Source of the DNA: Polytrichum commune
Lineage: Eukaryota > Streptophyta > Polytrichopsida > Polytrichales > Polytrichaceae
Assembly: GCA_950295325.1 (NCBI GenBank)
Contig: OX485804.1
Location: 35,774,001 to 35,838,000 of the forward strand
Direction: 5' to 3'
DNA length: 64,000 nucleotides
The notes beneath the pieces were generated by a model that saw only the letters and a list, made by a program, of their open reading frames with translations, was not told the origin of the DNA and did not search any database. The translations under genes and the position numbers were made by a program. Positions 24,601-36,559 of the stretch are shown here, in pieces (the stretch's first letter is position 1; every line of letters starts with the position of its first letter).

Positions 24601-24663
24601 ATTAGTAAGCCAACAAGTGCGGAAGTTTTGGAGTCTGAGGTGGCGGAATGGGAGACAAAGTAG
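21620..24663 (+). CDS. Four-span membrane protein, Tim17/22/23 (PRAT)-like
   Basis: Five exons join in phase: 21620-21786, 22878-22990, 23041-23279, 23641-23689 and 24404-24663 (828 nt, 275 aa, stop TAG 24661-24663). The ATG reads MDAHPGEFRQ. Four hydrophobic, Gly/Ala-rich segments follow, at about residues 27-47 (VVNGFVNGSVFGATMSGLSA), 63-82 (VVLGSTIAGGISFGVGLGLY), 140-157 (NSMIAGALVGALSEIPVF) and 184-202. Their GxxxG spacing and the NSMIAGALVGAL block resemble the Tim17/Tim22/Tim23/PMP24 superfamily, whose members import proteins or transport solutes in mitochondria, chloroplasts or peroxisomes. The acidic tail (about 210-275) is unlike the usual short PRAT end. No specific member is recognised. 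Exon 2 to 3 leaves an intron of only 50 nt; an alternative donor at 22961 gives 80 nt and ten fewer residues. The 1.09-kb intron 1 holds repeat DNA rich in GGTATCAA/GATACC. Confidence 0.6.
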
Positions 24664-27600
24664 CAACATCGCCCAATGTATACTCTGCATAAGCAATTAG
24701 CAGACGGTGGTTGAATTTTGCTACCTGAACACTATGTTGGATGCTAAATTGGTTTGTTGTCAAAGAGATAGCTGTTTCAAGCAAGGCACAGATCTGCTCA
24801 GTGACCCACTTAAGTCCTTCATATGATTTGTACTGTGGAATGGGCAGGGTCCTGCCGATTATGGCGGGGGTCAAGAAAAATTCACCTGCTGTTCCCAAGG
24901 ATAATTCCCCATTCTCACTCATCAAGGGAGCCTGTCAGGGGTAAAGTATTTTATTTATTTTCGTCTAATAACACTGATAAATTAATATTGTTATATTGAA
25001 CTCCTGCCCTTCATGTTGATGGCATGTTTTCATGACTATATTTGCTGAATATCTGGTTTTAGCTGCTTTTGTTGCCATTTAAGCATAGGAGACGACTTTG
25101 ATCCTCTACCAACCTTGAGCTCCCTCCTCTCTGAACTTCACTTGCTGTCTTGATTTCAATTTTCTTGTATAAACATTCGTCTATTTTGTGAATTCAAATT
25201 TTCAGCTTCTCCTTATCTACTAGGAAACTTCACCACATTTCAGATCAATATATTACACTGATTAGGCGGTTCCAATACTCCAGGAGGGATCAGATGTAAG
25301 TTGAATTGTGGCTTACTCAGCAATCCCAGCACTAGTAATAATTTTGAGTAGTCACAGTGCTTAGAAGTCACATTCCTTGTAAAATATGTGGATGAAACAT
25401 GAACTCAACTTTCGTGCCTATATATGTGGACTTGCAATCTGCCTAGTTGATTCTTCAAGATTTTCTACCTTCACAGTCTTGGTCTTTACTAAAACAAAAT
25501 CTTAGAAGCAATGTGGAGGGTAATAGTATAATTAAATTGCTGAAGTAGATGGAATGTTTGTGGTCCCAATCACCACCTGTGCCATTTCACAATGGCTGAT
25601 GAAAACTTCAACAGTTGAGAGATCACTTAATTATAGCACTCTGGAGGTGGTTCACATGTTGCTTTCAGTTTGCAGCTCAGTACATTCACATCTGTATAAC
25701 ATACTAATTGTACTCAAGTTTACCGTCTCTCAGTTACCAAAACTAGGTTGACCTATGTTGTGAATATGGGTTGGGAGAGAATCTTTCTTTTGAATTACAG
25801 TAATTTAAAAACTTGGAAGTAAATTATAATTTTTTTGTTAAATCTTGTGATATCAATTTCCCAACCTTATGTAAATTCACTCCAATATCACACTTGTACT
25901 ACACTTATGCAAAAATGCTTACGTTATTGGAAATGGGTCTGTTTACTTGGAGACCACCTTCACTTTATACTTGGGGCCAAATTCAGGGTTGGCCCAAACT
26001 CTAAAAATTAGGCAGAATAGGATTGCGTGGTTTCATCAAATCCAACCCAAGGGTTTTATACTAGGGTTGGGTCTGAACACCCACTCATCCCATGCGACAT
26101 CCTAGGTGGCACTATTTTGGCACCAAACCTTCGGGCTACCTTGAAGAAATCGGGATGAGCTTTTCCTTAGCTTGAACTCTTAACATGGGTTGAATTGGGC
26201 TCATCTGTTGGATAATGAACATCTCTACTGTTGGTCCATAAAAGGTTAATTCTCTTCACTACACTTTTTGTCCAAGAAAATTTGGAGTTCAAATCAAGTC
26301 TCATCATTTTACATATGGGAAGGTTGGACCAACAAAAGTTGACAAAGTTGGGTCGGATTGAAGACTTAATTGCACATGAATCGGGCCGGGGCTTATATAA
26401 ATATGGTGCATGTGGAGTACTATGATACCACATGGAATGTCACTCCACGTTACGTCCCACACTCACCTCGCGCGGCACTTAGCTACTCCAGCTGCAGAAG
26501 CCACTTGCATGGTTAGTAGGCTCATTTTCCTAACCATGGCCCTCGGCAGCAATGTTAATACAACATTACAAGAAAGACTCCATCATTAGGGGTCTTCTAA
26601 TCCTGCAAACCTAAGTTGTGTAAATCTCTCTCCCCTGATTCACATTAACATTCAGGTTATGGAAGAAAGCACTGATGTGCAAGATGCTAATTAGAAGTTC
26701 CAGTTATGCCTTTGAACTTCGGCGTTCTAGAACGTGGATTGATATTTCAAATGCGATAAGTTTTTTATCATAATTGCTCCGTCTATGGAGTGCCATCTGG
26801 AAACAATGGGAATTCCTTCAATTTTGTATAGCAACTCGTCTTCTGGCCTTCCAGTCTGATTCAAGTGGGCAGTGCAGGTTATGTCCTCTGAGCCACAGAT
26901 TGCATACATTCTCTCCTATTTGGCTCCCCCTCAGAGATCCTGAAATGGGATTGTTTACGGAAGGGCAAGAATAAAGCTTTGTATCTGACAATAGCTTTGC
27001 AAGTGGGATGCCTAACCTGTTTCACAATAATGGTCATGCTAATTTCCGTCTAATCTCTGTCAACATGGTCAACAATTTGAACAGGTTTCATTTTAGGGAA
27101 ACTTTTGTTAAAAGCCACTTTCTTAGTAACGATGACTTACAGAAGCAGGCATTTTCAAAGGATGCATTCCATGAACAAGACACCAACTTAGACCATTCCG
27201 ACACTGTTTTGGCTTTTCGCCAAGCACTGTCCGTCCTCTTCACGACACTCCCGAAAATGGGATAAGGACGAAGCAAACCCATGGATGGATAAAGCTCTCT
27301 GCAAATGCAAAAATCATAGCTAAGTTGAGAGACAGCTGGTGCTCAGCAGAGAGAAAATCGATAGCTCCTAATTTGCCTTACATTGCAGGATTTCGTGCTC
27401 TGGGTACAACTACTGGCATACATATACCGCTCTTATTTGATTGCCCCGCGAGGGCCCCATCCAATGTAAATCAAAGCTGCAATCTGTGGGAATTATCCTT
27501 GAAGAATCTCTACCAAGTGGAGAAGAGCTGCTGTGACGGAGAATGGTGACCAAGGGGTGACCAAGAATGTGCAGTAGTTAATTTTTCACTAGGAAGGAGC

Positions 27601-28949
27601 ACTAAAAATTCAGGAATCGTTTCTCCTTCGAGCAAATTCCCTTTCAAAATGCATTATATTCCAATTGTCAGTCTGCTCACATGTGCACTAGACTTAGATC
27701 TAGATTTAGCCTACACCATTTTGAGTTTTTAATGTTCTGATATTGCATTTCTGGCAACAACCCCCCACTGCTTGATAAAAGCTGCCTCCGGTCGCCCCAT
27801 TCATAGGAGATGTGCTGATACTCATGCGCTATCTGCGAAGTACACAAACAAAACTACGCGAATATGACTAACTTTCTAGTCAAATTTTTATTGCTTGTCG
27901 AAGCGCCCAGCCCCACAAGGCCGTGAGCCACGCGGCGGCTGCACCAAATTGTTGCCGGTGATGTCGCCGCTCTATGAAATTTTACGTCTTTATTACAGTT
28001 AGGGTCATTAAGGCTGATTGACATCTGGTTCTTTTAAAAAAAAATTTAGGGATTTTCTCTCTAAGGCGATAACATAAGCTAGCCTAAAAAGAATTTTTTT
28101 TTTTTTTTTTGCCCAATCAGCTTCTTCTTATCCCTCCGACCCTGACTGGGGCCGTCTGGTCATAGTAGCAAGCCCTAAAGTAAAGCGTTGGGCAAAGCAA
28201 CGAAAGGCGAAGCATGCAATTACATTGTATGTGCGTACAAAAGCCCATCTACATGATACTACACATTCTATCACAGTGGTTCAGAGATGCATTGAAATGA
28301 AATTGATTTTCAAGCCCGGAAAGCCAAAATGGCTAATGGGACTCAAAGTAAATTAAGGATGGTTTCGAACCAACTAATTCTCTAGGGTGATGGAGTGCGG
28401 TAGTGGCTAAGTTGATGGTCCAATTGAAAGAAAGACTTGTGGCTTCTTAGAACTAACTTCTCAAATAGTGATGGAAACTTATCCGTGATGGGGGTACATA
28501 GGGGACATTCCAATAGGCAATATGCCTCATTTTTAATTGCATTGTAAGAGCAAAAGTGGCATTATCTAGTATCTCTAGAGATAGGTATAGTCGAGCATCA
28601 TCCAATTTCAATGGCAAGTCTATGGTTCGAGGTGGGGTAGGTCGCAATGATCTTGCATTGTGGTGGTGTTAATGGTTGCTTCAAGTACAATTCACGATCA
28701 TATTTGAGAAAATCCTTGAAGTGGAGGTAGTCTAGTTTCTTCCCTGAGAAATGGAAAGAGTTCCACTCTTTAGCAAAGAAAGCCTCCTTATATCATCATA
28801 TGATTTTGATGTGGTTGGGTTATCATGGGTTTCCTAGTGAGATAGACCCCATGATGTTTTCCACACGATTGTCAATTGATTTGTGTCAGATGTTCGAACG
28901 AAAATTCAGAGTACTAAAAACATTTCCCATAGTCACAGAACACTCTCTG
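24664..28949. other. Long unassigned interval
   Basis: The first few hundred bases are probably the 3' UTR of the PRAT-like gene. About 25940-26440 has GGGTTGG/CCAACCC-type inverted motifs and may be another decayed transposon. A run of 19 T sits at about 28092-28110. ORFs in 26.7-27.6 kb show no known family. No gene or RNA can be supported. Confidence 0.35.
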
Positions 28950-29340
28950 GATTATCATGACCTGCGGAATTTCTAGAGCAGGATGTTCATCAAAAAGTAA
29001 GCTTGCTCTAGTATTCGCCTTCAGGGCGGAGAGTCCTGTCTCATTGTCTGGGATGAAGGTGTGACTGCACTGAAGGAACACAGATTAAATGCATGCAACA
29101 TAGAGCATATCCTGTTCAAATATAGTTGTCTCAGTGTTGTCTTGATGCAATCCCATGATCATGTTCTCACTATTTCTCGCAACATATATGGGGCATATGT
29201 CATTCTTTCCTGCTCTAAGTGATGCCAATCCATTTGCAACTAACCTTCTTTCCACATTATCTATCACCTTGAGGATAGATTTTGGTTTCATTGGCATCTT
29301 AATCTTATAACTTTGTCCTTGAAAGTTGATGCCTGTAACT
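28950..29340 (+). pseudogene. Fragment of an unrecognised protein-coding sequence, copy 2
   Basis: The plus strand encodes GGESCLIVWDEGVTALKEHR, NIEHILFKY, VVLMQSH and SRNIYGAYVILSCSK, homologous to the minus-strand fragment at 13.4-13.9 kb. A following SDANPICN also matches SDASPICN there. Stops and frame changes interrupt it. The pair shows diverged copies of one coding sequence in opposite orientation. Function unknown. Confidence 0.42.
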
Positions 29341-29437
29341 TAGACCCCACACTTAATAGTAATATAATATCGACTATCGTACACATGAGAAGCCATTGCT
29401 GTCCAATCTTTCACACATTCAACATGTCCGGGTCACG

Positions 29438-29810
29438 CTCACGGGTTGAGTTAAGGCCCACAATCTACAAAAGCAAGAAAGTTAGATATTAGAAATAGTC
29501 AATATGTAGGTAGCTACTAGGTTTAGAGACATCCGCATGTGAATGCGAGTTGTGTAAGAAGACTGGTATTAGGTTTGGATCAACCTGGGTTTGAGTCCGG
29601 TTGGTTACATTGACTGGTGCTATCCCAAATTAAGCTAGTGAAAGTATGAATAATCTATAGGCGGATACAAAGAAGAGGTTACTACGCGGGTGTGCGTAGA
29701 ATCTTCTCGATTATTTTTTATCTTTAGAAATTTGTTATTATTTATCTGTGTGAATCAATCAAACCGCTTACGGTTGGGTTGTAGTCTAAATAGAGATGAA
29801 GTTAGTGAAT
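29438..29810 (+). repeat. Dispersed repeat A, copy 1
   Basis: About 373 bases starting CTCACGGGTTGAGTTAAGG are repeated with high identity at 30852-31225. The repeat contains GGTTTGAGTCC (about 29589), a diverged form of the polymerase III B box seen intact in copy 2. No ORF. Confidence 0.8.
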
Positions 29811-29875
29811 AGAAATTAGATTTGGGTTAATTAGTTAATATGAAGAAATTTAGACAATGGGTGAAGGACAGCGAA

Positions 29876-30031
29876 TGACAACGTCGAAGGGATGAACCAC
29901 AATATAGGACGAAGCCGAAGGGATAAAGGGCAGCGTAGGAAGACGACAAATGGATGACTGACAACGTAGGACGACATCAAATGGATGAATGATAGCGTAG
30001 GATGACATCGAATGAATGAATGACAACGTAT
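29876..30031. repeat. 31-bp minisatellite inside an about 840-bp insertion
   Basis: Units starting at 29907, 29938, 29969 and 30000 repeat with exact 31-base spacing (pattern GGACGACATCAAATGGATGA then ATGATAGCGTA), with a degenerate unit on the left. From about 30060 to 30210 a different repeat of roughly 66 bases (AAACAGATGAGATGTTGAGC type) continues. Confidence 0.75.
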
Positions 30032-30444
30032 GACAATGTTAAATATAGAACAACAACAAACAGAGGTTGATATCAAACAGATGAGATGTTGAGCAGATGA
30101 AGGTGTAAACGTAGGACAATAACAAACACATGATGATATTAAACGGATAAAATGTCGAGTGGATGAAGGTGTAAACGGATGACAACAACAAACAGAGAAG
30201 AATGTTAAGCGAACGAAGTCGAGCGGATGAAAGCCATCGGATCAAACGGTTGGAAAACCATGACCGTTGGATATAGGAGTTTAGATAATGGCAGCTAAGG
30301 TAGGGCGGCCGTAAAGGCCAACCATTAGATGAAGGTATAACTTGATCTGTATAGGTCATAGCCAAGGTAACTCTTACAACAATCCGCATCCGCAAGGTGT
30401 GAACCCTTGGAGTGGTCCACCACTCCGTGAGATCACTTTTAGTT

Positions 30445-30525
30445 GAAGGAAGCTATCTTATGAGCGATGAGCAGTGACCAATAATACATGAGCAATGAGC
30501 AGTAACATATAAGCAATGAATCCAA
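30445..30525. repeat. Possible left end of a mobile element
   Basis: GCTATCTTATGAGCGATGAG, beginning at 30452, resembles the reverse complement of sequence at 45.27-45.35 kb (GCTATCATATGAGCGGTGAG) and less closely that at 34.28-34.34 kb. Facing orientation suggests a terminal inverted repeat. Confidence 0.35.
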
Positions 30526-30649
30526 ATTTAGTAAAGACACACATGTTTAGGATACATAAGTAGAATTTTGACAAATTAATTGCATATTTTCAATTATAAA
30601 TTACCAGTATTTTAAATGATGCACACGTGAATCATGGATTATCATGGAT

Positions 30650-31418
30650 CATTTACAACACTTTCAATCCATTGTTGATTTTTATTATAAAAATCCAAAC
30701 CAATACATGTCATTTATTGACATCCTTATACATGTAGTTACAACCAACACTTGCACATTAAATCACATTCTACAACACCAACAAGTTCAAGTAGGTGCAT
30801 AACCTCATTATACGTATATGTAGGTGCCATAATTGTGAGCCACTCAAACCACTCACGGGTTGAGTTAAGGCCCACAATCTACAAAGGCAAGGAAATTAGA
30901 TATTAGAAATAGTCAATATGTAGGTAGCTACTAGGTTTTGAGACATCCGCATGTGGATGCGAGTTGTGTAAGAGACTGGTATTAGGTCTGGATCAACTCG
31001 GGTTCGAATCCGGTTGGTTACATTAACTGGTATTATCCCAAATTGAGCTAGTGATAAAGCAAGAATGATCTATAGGCGGATACCAAGAAGAGGTTACTAC
31101 GCGGGTGTGCGTAGAATCTTCTCGATTATTTTTTATCTTTAGAAATTAGTTATTATTTATCCGTGTGAATCAATCAAACTGCTCACGGTTGGGTCGTAGT
31201 CTAAATAGAAATGAAGTTACTGAATCATTTGAAATATTTTCAGTCCATTGCTAATTTTTATTATAATAATCCAAACCAAAACATGTCATTTATTGACATG
31301 ATTCAAATATATGTTGCTTAATAGAATACTTGCAATACTACTCACATTCTACAATACCAGCAAGTTCAAGTAATCGTATGACCTCATTATAGGTATATGT
31401 AGGTGCATGAATTGTGAC
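30650..31418 (+). repeat. Repeat units B1-A2-B2 (tandem copy of the A+B unit)
   Basis: B1 (30650-30838), A2 (30852-31225) and B2 (31226-31418) follow one another. B1 and B2 share ATCCAAACCAAnACATGTCA and CATTCTACAAnACCAnCAAG blocks. With A1 at 29438 the order is A1-insertion-B1-A2-B2, as expected if an A+B unit of about 570 bases was tandemly duplicated and the first copy later interrupted. A2 has a perfect B-box match GGTTCGAATCC at 31001-31011. Confidence 0.75.
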
Positions 31419-31707
31419 ATACTAGGTGATATCCTGTTTGGAGACAATGTTAATTATTACTTCAAAGCCCGGATATAGAATGGCAGTGACCCCAACCACA
31501 TAGTAACCTTCCATAAGTCCAGCGCTCTCCCATTTGTTTTTATGATCTGCCAGCGGTGCTATTGGATTACGGCGCACTGTCTTCCCAAACCTGAATGTAA
31601 AGTGGGCGTCCGGGTTTGGTGGCATACAAAAATACATTTTTTGTATGCGTCCGGATTTGGTGTTTAGGGTTTCAATTTTCAATTTTCAATTTTATTTTAT
31701 TTTTCAG

Positions 31708-34159
31708 CAAGAACTTACTGAGGCTAGCGATATTGCTCTCAACCATTACAATGACCCTCATCCCCTTGAAAGAACATCAAAAGGAGTTTCAAAAGCAATG
31801 TCCACAACTGTCAACAAAAAACGTGCAATGTTGTCTTCTGATTTTACAAAACAATTGGCGATTGCCGATATCAACCTCACACATGCTTTCCTTAAAGAAA
31901 TTAAGCACCACATATTGAGCACAGTTGGAAAACAAAATCTATTGAGGAGCTTCATAGTATTCTTTCATCTCCTCTTTAATTATCAGCAGATATGTCTACT
32001 CTCTCCGAGTATATCCAAACCTAGAAGTTTGCGGCTTTCAATTCAATATTTTATCGTGAATTCAAAAGCGGGAAAGTAAAAAAACATAACGCTTAGGATG
32101 AGCAATCTAATATTGATCTTACTATGAAACGTGTTTTATACATGTGTTTCATCTATACTATTTGTTTAATTATCATTCAATATTTGGCTCATAATATTTT
32201 TGTGTGTAGGTACTTTCGATATGTTTTGATTCCGTACAAGTGCGTTACAGAGAAACCTCGTTTCTTTCCAAATTGGCGTAATACTGGTGCAAGAGACTCA
32301 TGCATGTTCACTACTGAGATTTGTTTAGATTGGTCACTCCTACACTATGAGAATTGTGGTTGGTATCTTGATTGTTCTATAGATGCATGTCCGCCAAGTG
32401 AGAAGGCAATCCGTCAGATTAATGATATAAAAAAATAGATCCTCGTGATACTGCAATTTTGCAAACACAAATTGTACAGCTCGAACTTAGAGAGCTAGAA
32501 CCAAAAGAGACAAAACGTCATAAAAGAAAACTTGTTCATGAAAATAAAATACAAGGTCAATCATAAATTTCATAACATGAAGAATAGCTTGTTATTTCTA
32601 ATGATTTGGATAGCAATACACTCGGAGGTGAAAGTTCAAAATCTGGGTGTGATATATTGGAATTTCATTACTGTAGCACCTATGATGTTATTCATTGTAC
32701 GCCAACGAATTTTTTGAGAAAATAGTTATTCATATTGAAGAACTTTCTCACACTTTTTTTTGCTCGATGTACTACTGTCAAGAACAAGTCTGAAGAGGTG
32801 GATGTAGGCCCTCGTGAGTGGATCCAATAACGGGCATTTTTTAAAACGCAAGAGATCTTGATTTTGTATTTTGTATTTTATTTTTATTTTTATTTGGATT
32901 TATTTTTGTTTCTTATTCTTATATTGTGATGTGTTGTGGTGTTTCAGTTCAATGACAATCGGGAATTTTATGTGATGGGAAGTCCGACTCCCTTTGCCGT
33001 TGACTTGGTTTTTCTTCAATTTCCCGACGGTCTTGACTTCAACCACTCCAATAGACCTGCTGAAATTCCTCTATGGAATAAATATGACAAGAACTAGATG
33101 ATTGCAACAATGTCCTTGTGCAAGTCCATCTTGTCTAACGATGGCGTCCTCATAGTATTTTGTGCTATCGATATGCAAACCAAGAAGGCTTTGAATTCAA
33201 CCTTACACAACGACAACATGAAAGTTCTTAGTACTTTTATTTGCCTGAATTCGTACATGTTTTTCAAGGATCCGAAGTGTCCAACCTACACCATAAATAT
33301 AACATATTACAATTGTTTTTATGTAATTATTTTGGTGTTATTTGTATGTATATAGTTTTAACATAATTTATATTTTTTTGTAGACTCTGGCATTTATAAA
33401 TATGTTTTGATAAAATATTTTACTACCACAAAATTCATAAGACAACCAAAATCCATGTTTTTTGGCTATGGATTAAAAAGAAAAAACTTGTTTTTCAATT
33501 TTCTGGATGAAAAAAACATGTTTATTTAGAAATCGGGAAGACCTTGGAGGGGGCCATATCAAAAATTGCCTCATTTTTTTCAAGACCTTATTGAATTGTT
33601 TAGACCAACAAATGGACGCATTGTCGATTTGACATGTTCCACGCGCATGTGGCAGACATCTTCTTGCATTTGAGGGTGATAATGACATATTTGAGCACAT
33701 ATTGACACCACTTTTGGAGAAGGATTTCAAAGAGGGATCATCTAAGGAGAATATTCAAGATCTTAGAAGAGAAGATGATGACCTATCGGATGAGGAGATG
33801 CTTGAATTTGAATGTGAGTAAGTTTTGATACAATAATTGTTCATTCATTTCATTAGTTCATTTTTATTTCTTCAATTTTATTTACATATTTGATCGATTT
33901 TATTTCAAGAATACGACCGAAAAGATGATATGTCTCCCGTTTTGGGCACATAGACAATTCCTACGAAATCCAAGCCGTAGCCCACGTCTCCCATCATATG
34001 CCGAGAATGTTGCAATTGCAATGTTAAATATCGAAGATTCGGATTCAAATGAAGAATCTTGCTATAGTTCCAATATCAATTCGCAATGCATAGGTGTTCA
34101 AATATATAGATGACGAGGCAAACGATAGTTTCATGTCCAATGCTACTAGCGATGAATAA
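31708..34159 (+). pseudogene. Decayed gene with DNA-methyltransferase-like motifs, probably carried by a mobile element
   Basis: Several coding-like blocks lie in order on one strand, some bounded by splice-like sites: QELTEASDIALNHYNDPHPL (from 31708); PRFFPNWRNTGARDSCMF (about 32260); NREFYVMGSPTPFAVDLVFL with QFPDGLDFNHSN (about 32952-33050); SLCKSILSNDGVLIVFCAID (about 33115-33175); FRPTNGRIVDLTCST then ACGRHLLAFEGDNDIFEHIL (about 33595-33715, one frameshift); and an acidic tail ending ATSDE. The order of a DPPY-type region with hydrophobic approach strand, DGVLIVF, then a C-terminal VDLxCxxG-like loop and an FEGD/E-D strand resembles beta-type amino-methyltransferases (N4-cytosine or N6-adenine). 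The DPPY position reads QFPDG. Multiple stops and shifts show it is not functional. I infer the fold from pattern only; no family member is identified. Confidence 0.5.
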
Positions 34160-34259
34160 ATATTTGGATTTCATATTGTTTATCCTTCCCACCCTTCTTA
34201 TTATTAAACCCTAAAATCATCATTTTTTAGACCAAAATTCTACGGTTATAGGATATTGG

Positions 34260-34345
34260 TGGCCCTATTACCAAATGTTTCACCTTCCACACCGCTCACA
34301 AGTTACCGTTCACAAGATAGCACTCCCCAATTTTAGTTAGAATGT
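34260..34345. repeat. Possible right end of the methyltransferase-like element
   Basis: CCGCTCACAAGTTACCGTTC and GATAGCACTCCCCA follow the pseudogene by about 130 bases. A very similar arrangement (ACCGCTCATATGATAGCGCT then CCCCA) follows the second decayed coding region at 45.3 kb, and an inverted relative lies at 30.45 kb. Confidence 0.4.
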
Positions 34346-35340
34346 TAGCATTAAAATTTAGAATTGATAGGGAATCTAGGGAAAATTAGTTCATTTAGCA
34401 TTTAGCCTAGAAGAAGAAAGGTCAAAATGAAAACTAAATAGTGCAAGAAAATAACGAAGTAGAAAAAATACGCTAGCTAGTAAAAATAACTAGCTAACAT
34501 TTAAGTTAATAGATGCTAGCTAAACAAATGTTAGTAAATGCTAGCTTATCAAATATTAGTTTATTAGTTAATAGGGGTCATACAAGACTATTGAAGATGT
34601 TTGGTGTAAGAAGATGAAATCGGCTTGAAGACTTTTGAAGCAAAAAACAAAGAGAGCAAGGAGGCTACTTGGCCCTTTGCCCCCTTGCCAACTCGATGGC
34701 GAAAATTTAGAAAGATTTCTAAGGTTTCCTGTCCGAGCCACCTCGGCGAGAGGGTGACAACCTCAACCGAGAAAATCCCCGAGCCGAAATTGTGGGAAAG
34801 GGTTCAAAGAATGGAGCCAGTGGCAGAGGGGTCCAACCATTTTTTGAGAGGGTTTAAAAACCTCCTCCTTCCACTTTGTTACTCTCTCTTCGTCTAATGT
34901 TTGGGCGAAGCTTTGCTTCAATGTAGTTAGGAAAAAATTCTATCTTATATTCTCAATGGCCTATAGAATGACTTAAGAAATTCCTCTACTCTCTCTCCTA
35001 GTTAGAATGTGTGTTTATTAACACACCAAAAATTTCTTCATTTCTTTTGTAGGGGTAGATTGCATTGTAAGATTGCAAGTGGAGGCATTGTAGACCTCAG
35101 CTACCAATGCCCTAAAAGCTTAGTTTATGAACTTGAACAAAAATACTTTTCATTTTTTTTCTTAAAGACATTTCCTATAGCTATCCATAGTCATTTCCCA
35201 TTTGTGATTTGGTTAAGGTGGCAATTAGTTATGAATTTTCAAAGATGAAATAGAAAAATAGGGTGGTCCTTTGGGTAGCGGCTACAAGATCATACATGCT
35301 AGTCCAATAAAAGTTATATTTTTGAAAAGTTATATTTTTT

Positions 35341-35715
35341 CCAAATAGTTTTTTGTCTAGCTTTCCAAGATTGTTTAGAACGTTTGATTTGAATAAGATT
35401 TTAATTAGATATGAATTGTTGAAGGCGGGATATGTACTTTGAGATTTCTTAGTTGACTGCTGCATTACAAAGAGTTTGCTAGATTCATCTTATCTTAAAT
35501 TGCTAATTACATATTTTTCTTAAATAAATCTTTTTAATATATTTTCATGGTTATTTAGAACGTTTGATTTGAATAAGAAATGAATTAGATACAAATTTCT
35601 AAAGACAAGATACATAGTCTACAACTTCCTGGTTTACTGCTATGTTACAAGGAGTCTGCTGGATTCATATTGGCTTAACCTGCTGATATCATATTTTTCC
35701 TAGTTAGATCTTGTT
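35341..35715. repeat. 180-bp tandem duplication, about two copies
   Basis: TTTAGAACGTTTGATTTGAA occurs at about 35374 and again exactly 180 bases later at about 35554, and the downstream halves (TACAAAGAGTTTGCT..., TACAAGGAGTCTGCT...) match with the same offset. Confidence 0.75.
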
Positions 35716-36319
35716 AAAAGCTTTCCAATGGTGTAAGGAATGTCCAGGTAAATGATGCACCATGTGGGTCGTTCCCTTGCAATTTAGCTCAAGACGACTC
35801 ACGGTGAGACATCACGTAAATTTATATTCGCTTGAGAACTACCGTGCCTCATTAATATTTTCGGTCTTGAATTAATAATCCCTCTCTTCTCCTTATGATA
35901 TGAATATATTATTGGAGTGAACACAATTTCATTATCTTAATTCTCACTATCAAAGTAAGGCATCATCGATAATAAGAATCCTTAGATTTAGAAAAGGTTT
36001 CAAGAGGTGTACAATATGCTTAATAACAATATAGTTTTCAATAAATCATATGAGTCTTTAAGACTCGTAATTCATAAGCATAAATCACATAAATGATAGT
36101 ATCTTATAATGATGAAGAAGATATATTATTCTTGAGTCTTCATTTTTAAATTCAAGTGTTACTACTTATAATATTGTAACTTGACATGTATGCATATAGT
36201 AATTATAATTTCGTGAACACATCATTGTTTGTTTTGCAATGTCACGTTTAACATTCAAAGTGTTTTAATGACAAGAATAATTATAACTCTCTTGAGGTTT
36301 ATTCAAGAAAAAGAACTCC

Positions 36320-36540
36320 TCTTTGATTATTAATGACATTCAACAACTCACAAAGTATCTTAAGAGAAGAAGCACTTTTACTACAAAGTGTTTCTTGATA
36401 ACGAGAAGATAAACCTATCTCTCTTGAATTTTGCTCAAGAGAGACAGAGATCTTCTCTTGAATAGATAATCCTTCAAATTGTAATGACATCGAACAACTC
36501 ACAAATAATCTTAAAGTAAGAAGCTTCAATAACAATTGTA
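36320..36540. repeat. 151-bp duplicated segment
   Basis: AATGACATTCAACAACTCAC (36332) and AATGACATCGAACAACTCAC (36483) start diverged copies about 151 bases apart; both continue into AATCTTAA/TATCTTAA and AAGAAGC. Confidence 0.6.
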
Positions 36541-36559
36541 GTAAGCAGATTATCTTATA

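Noticed and set aside
31001-31011. GGTTCGAATCC taken as part of a tRNA gene
   Set aside because: No acceptor-stem pairing or A box at tRNA distance; it lies in a repeat present twice in the window.
31422-31682. 86-aa minus-strand ORF
   Set aside because: It has a plausible composition but lies between repeat B2 and the first block of the methyltransferase-like relic; no family or splice support.
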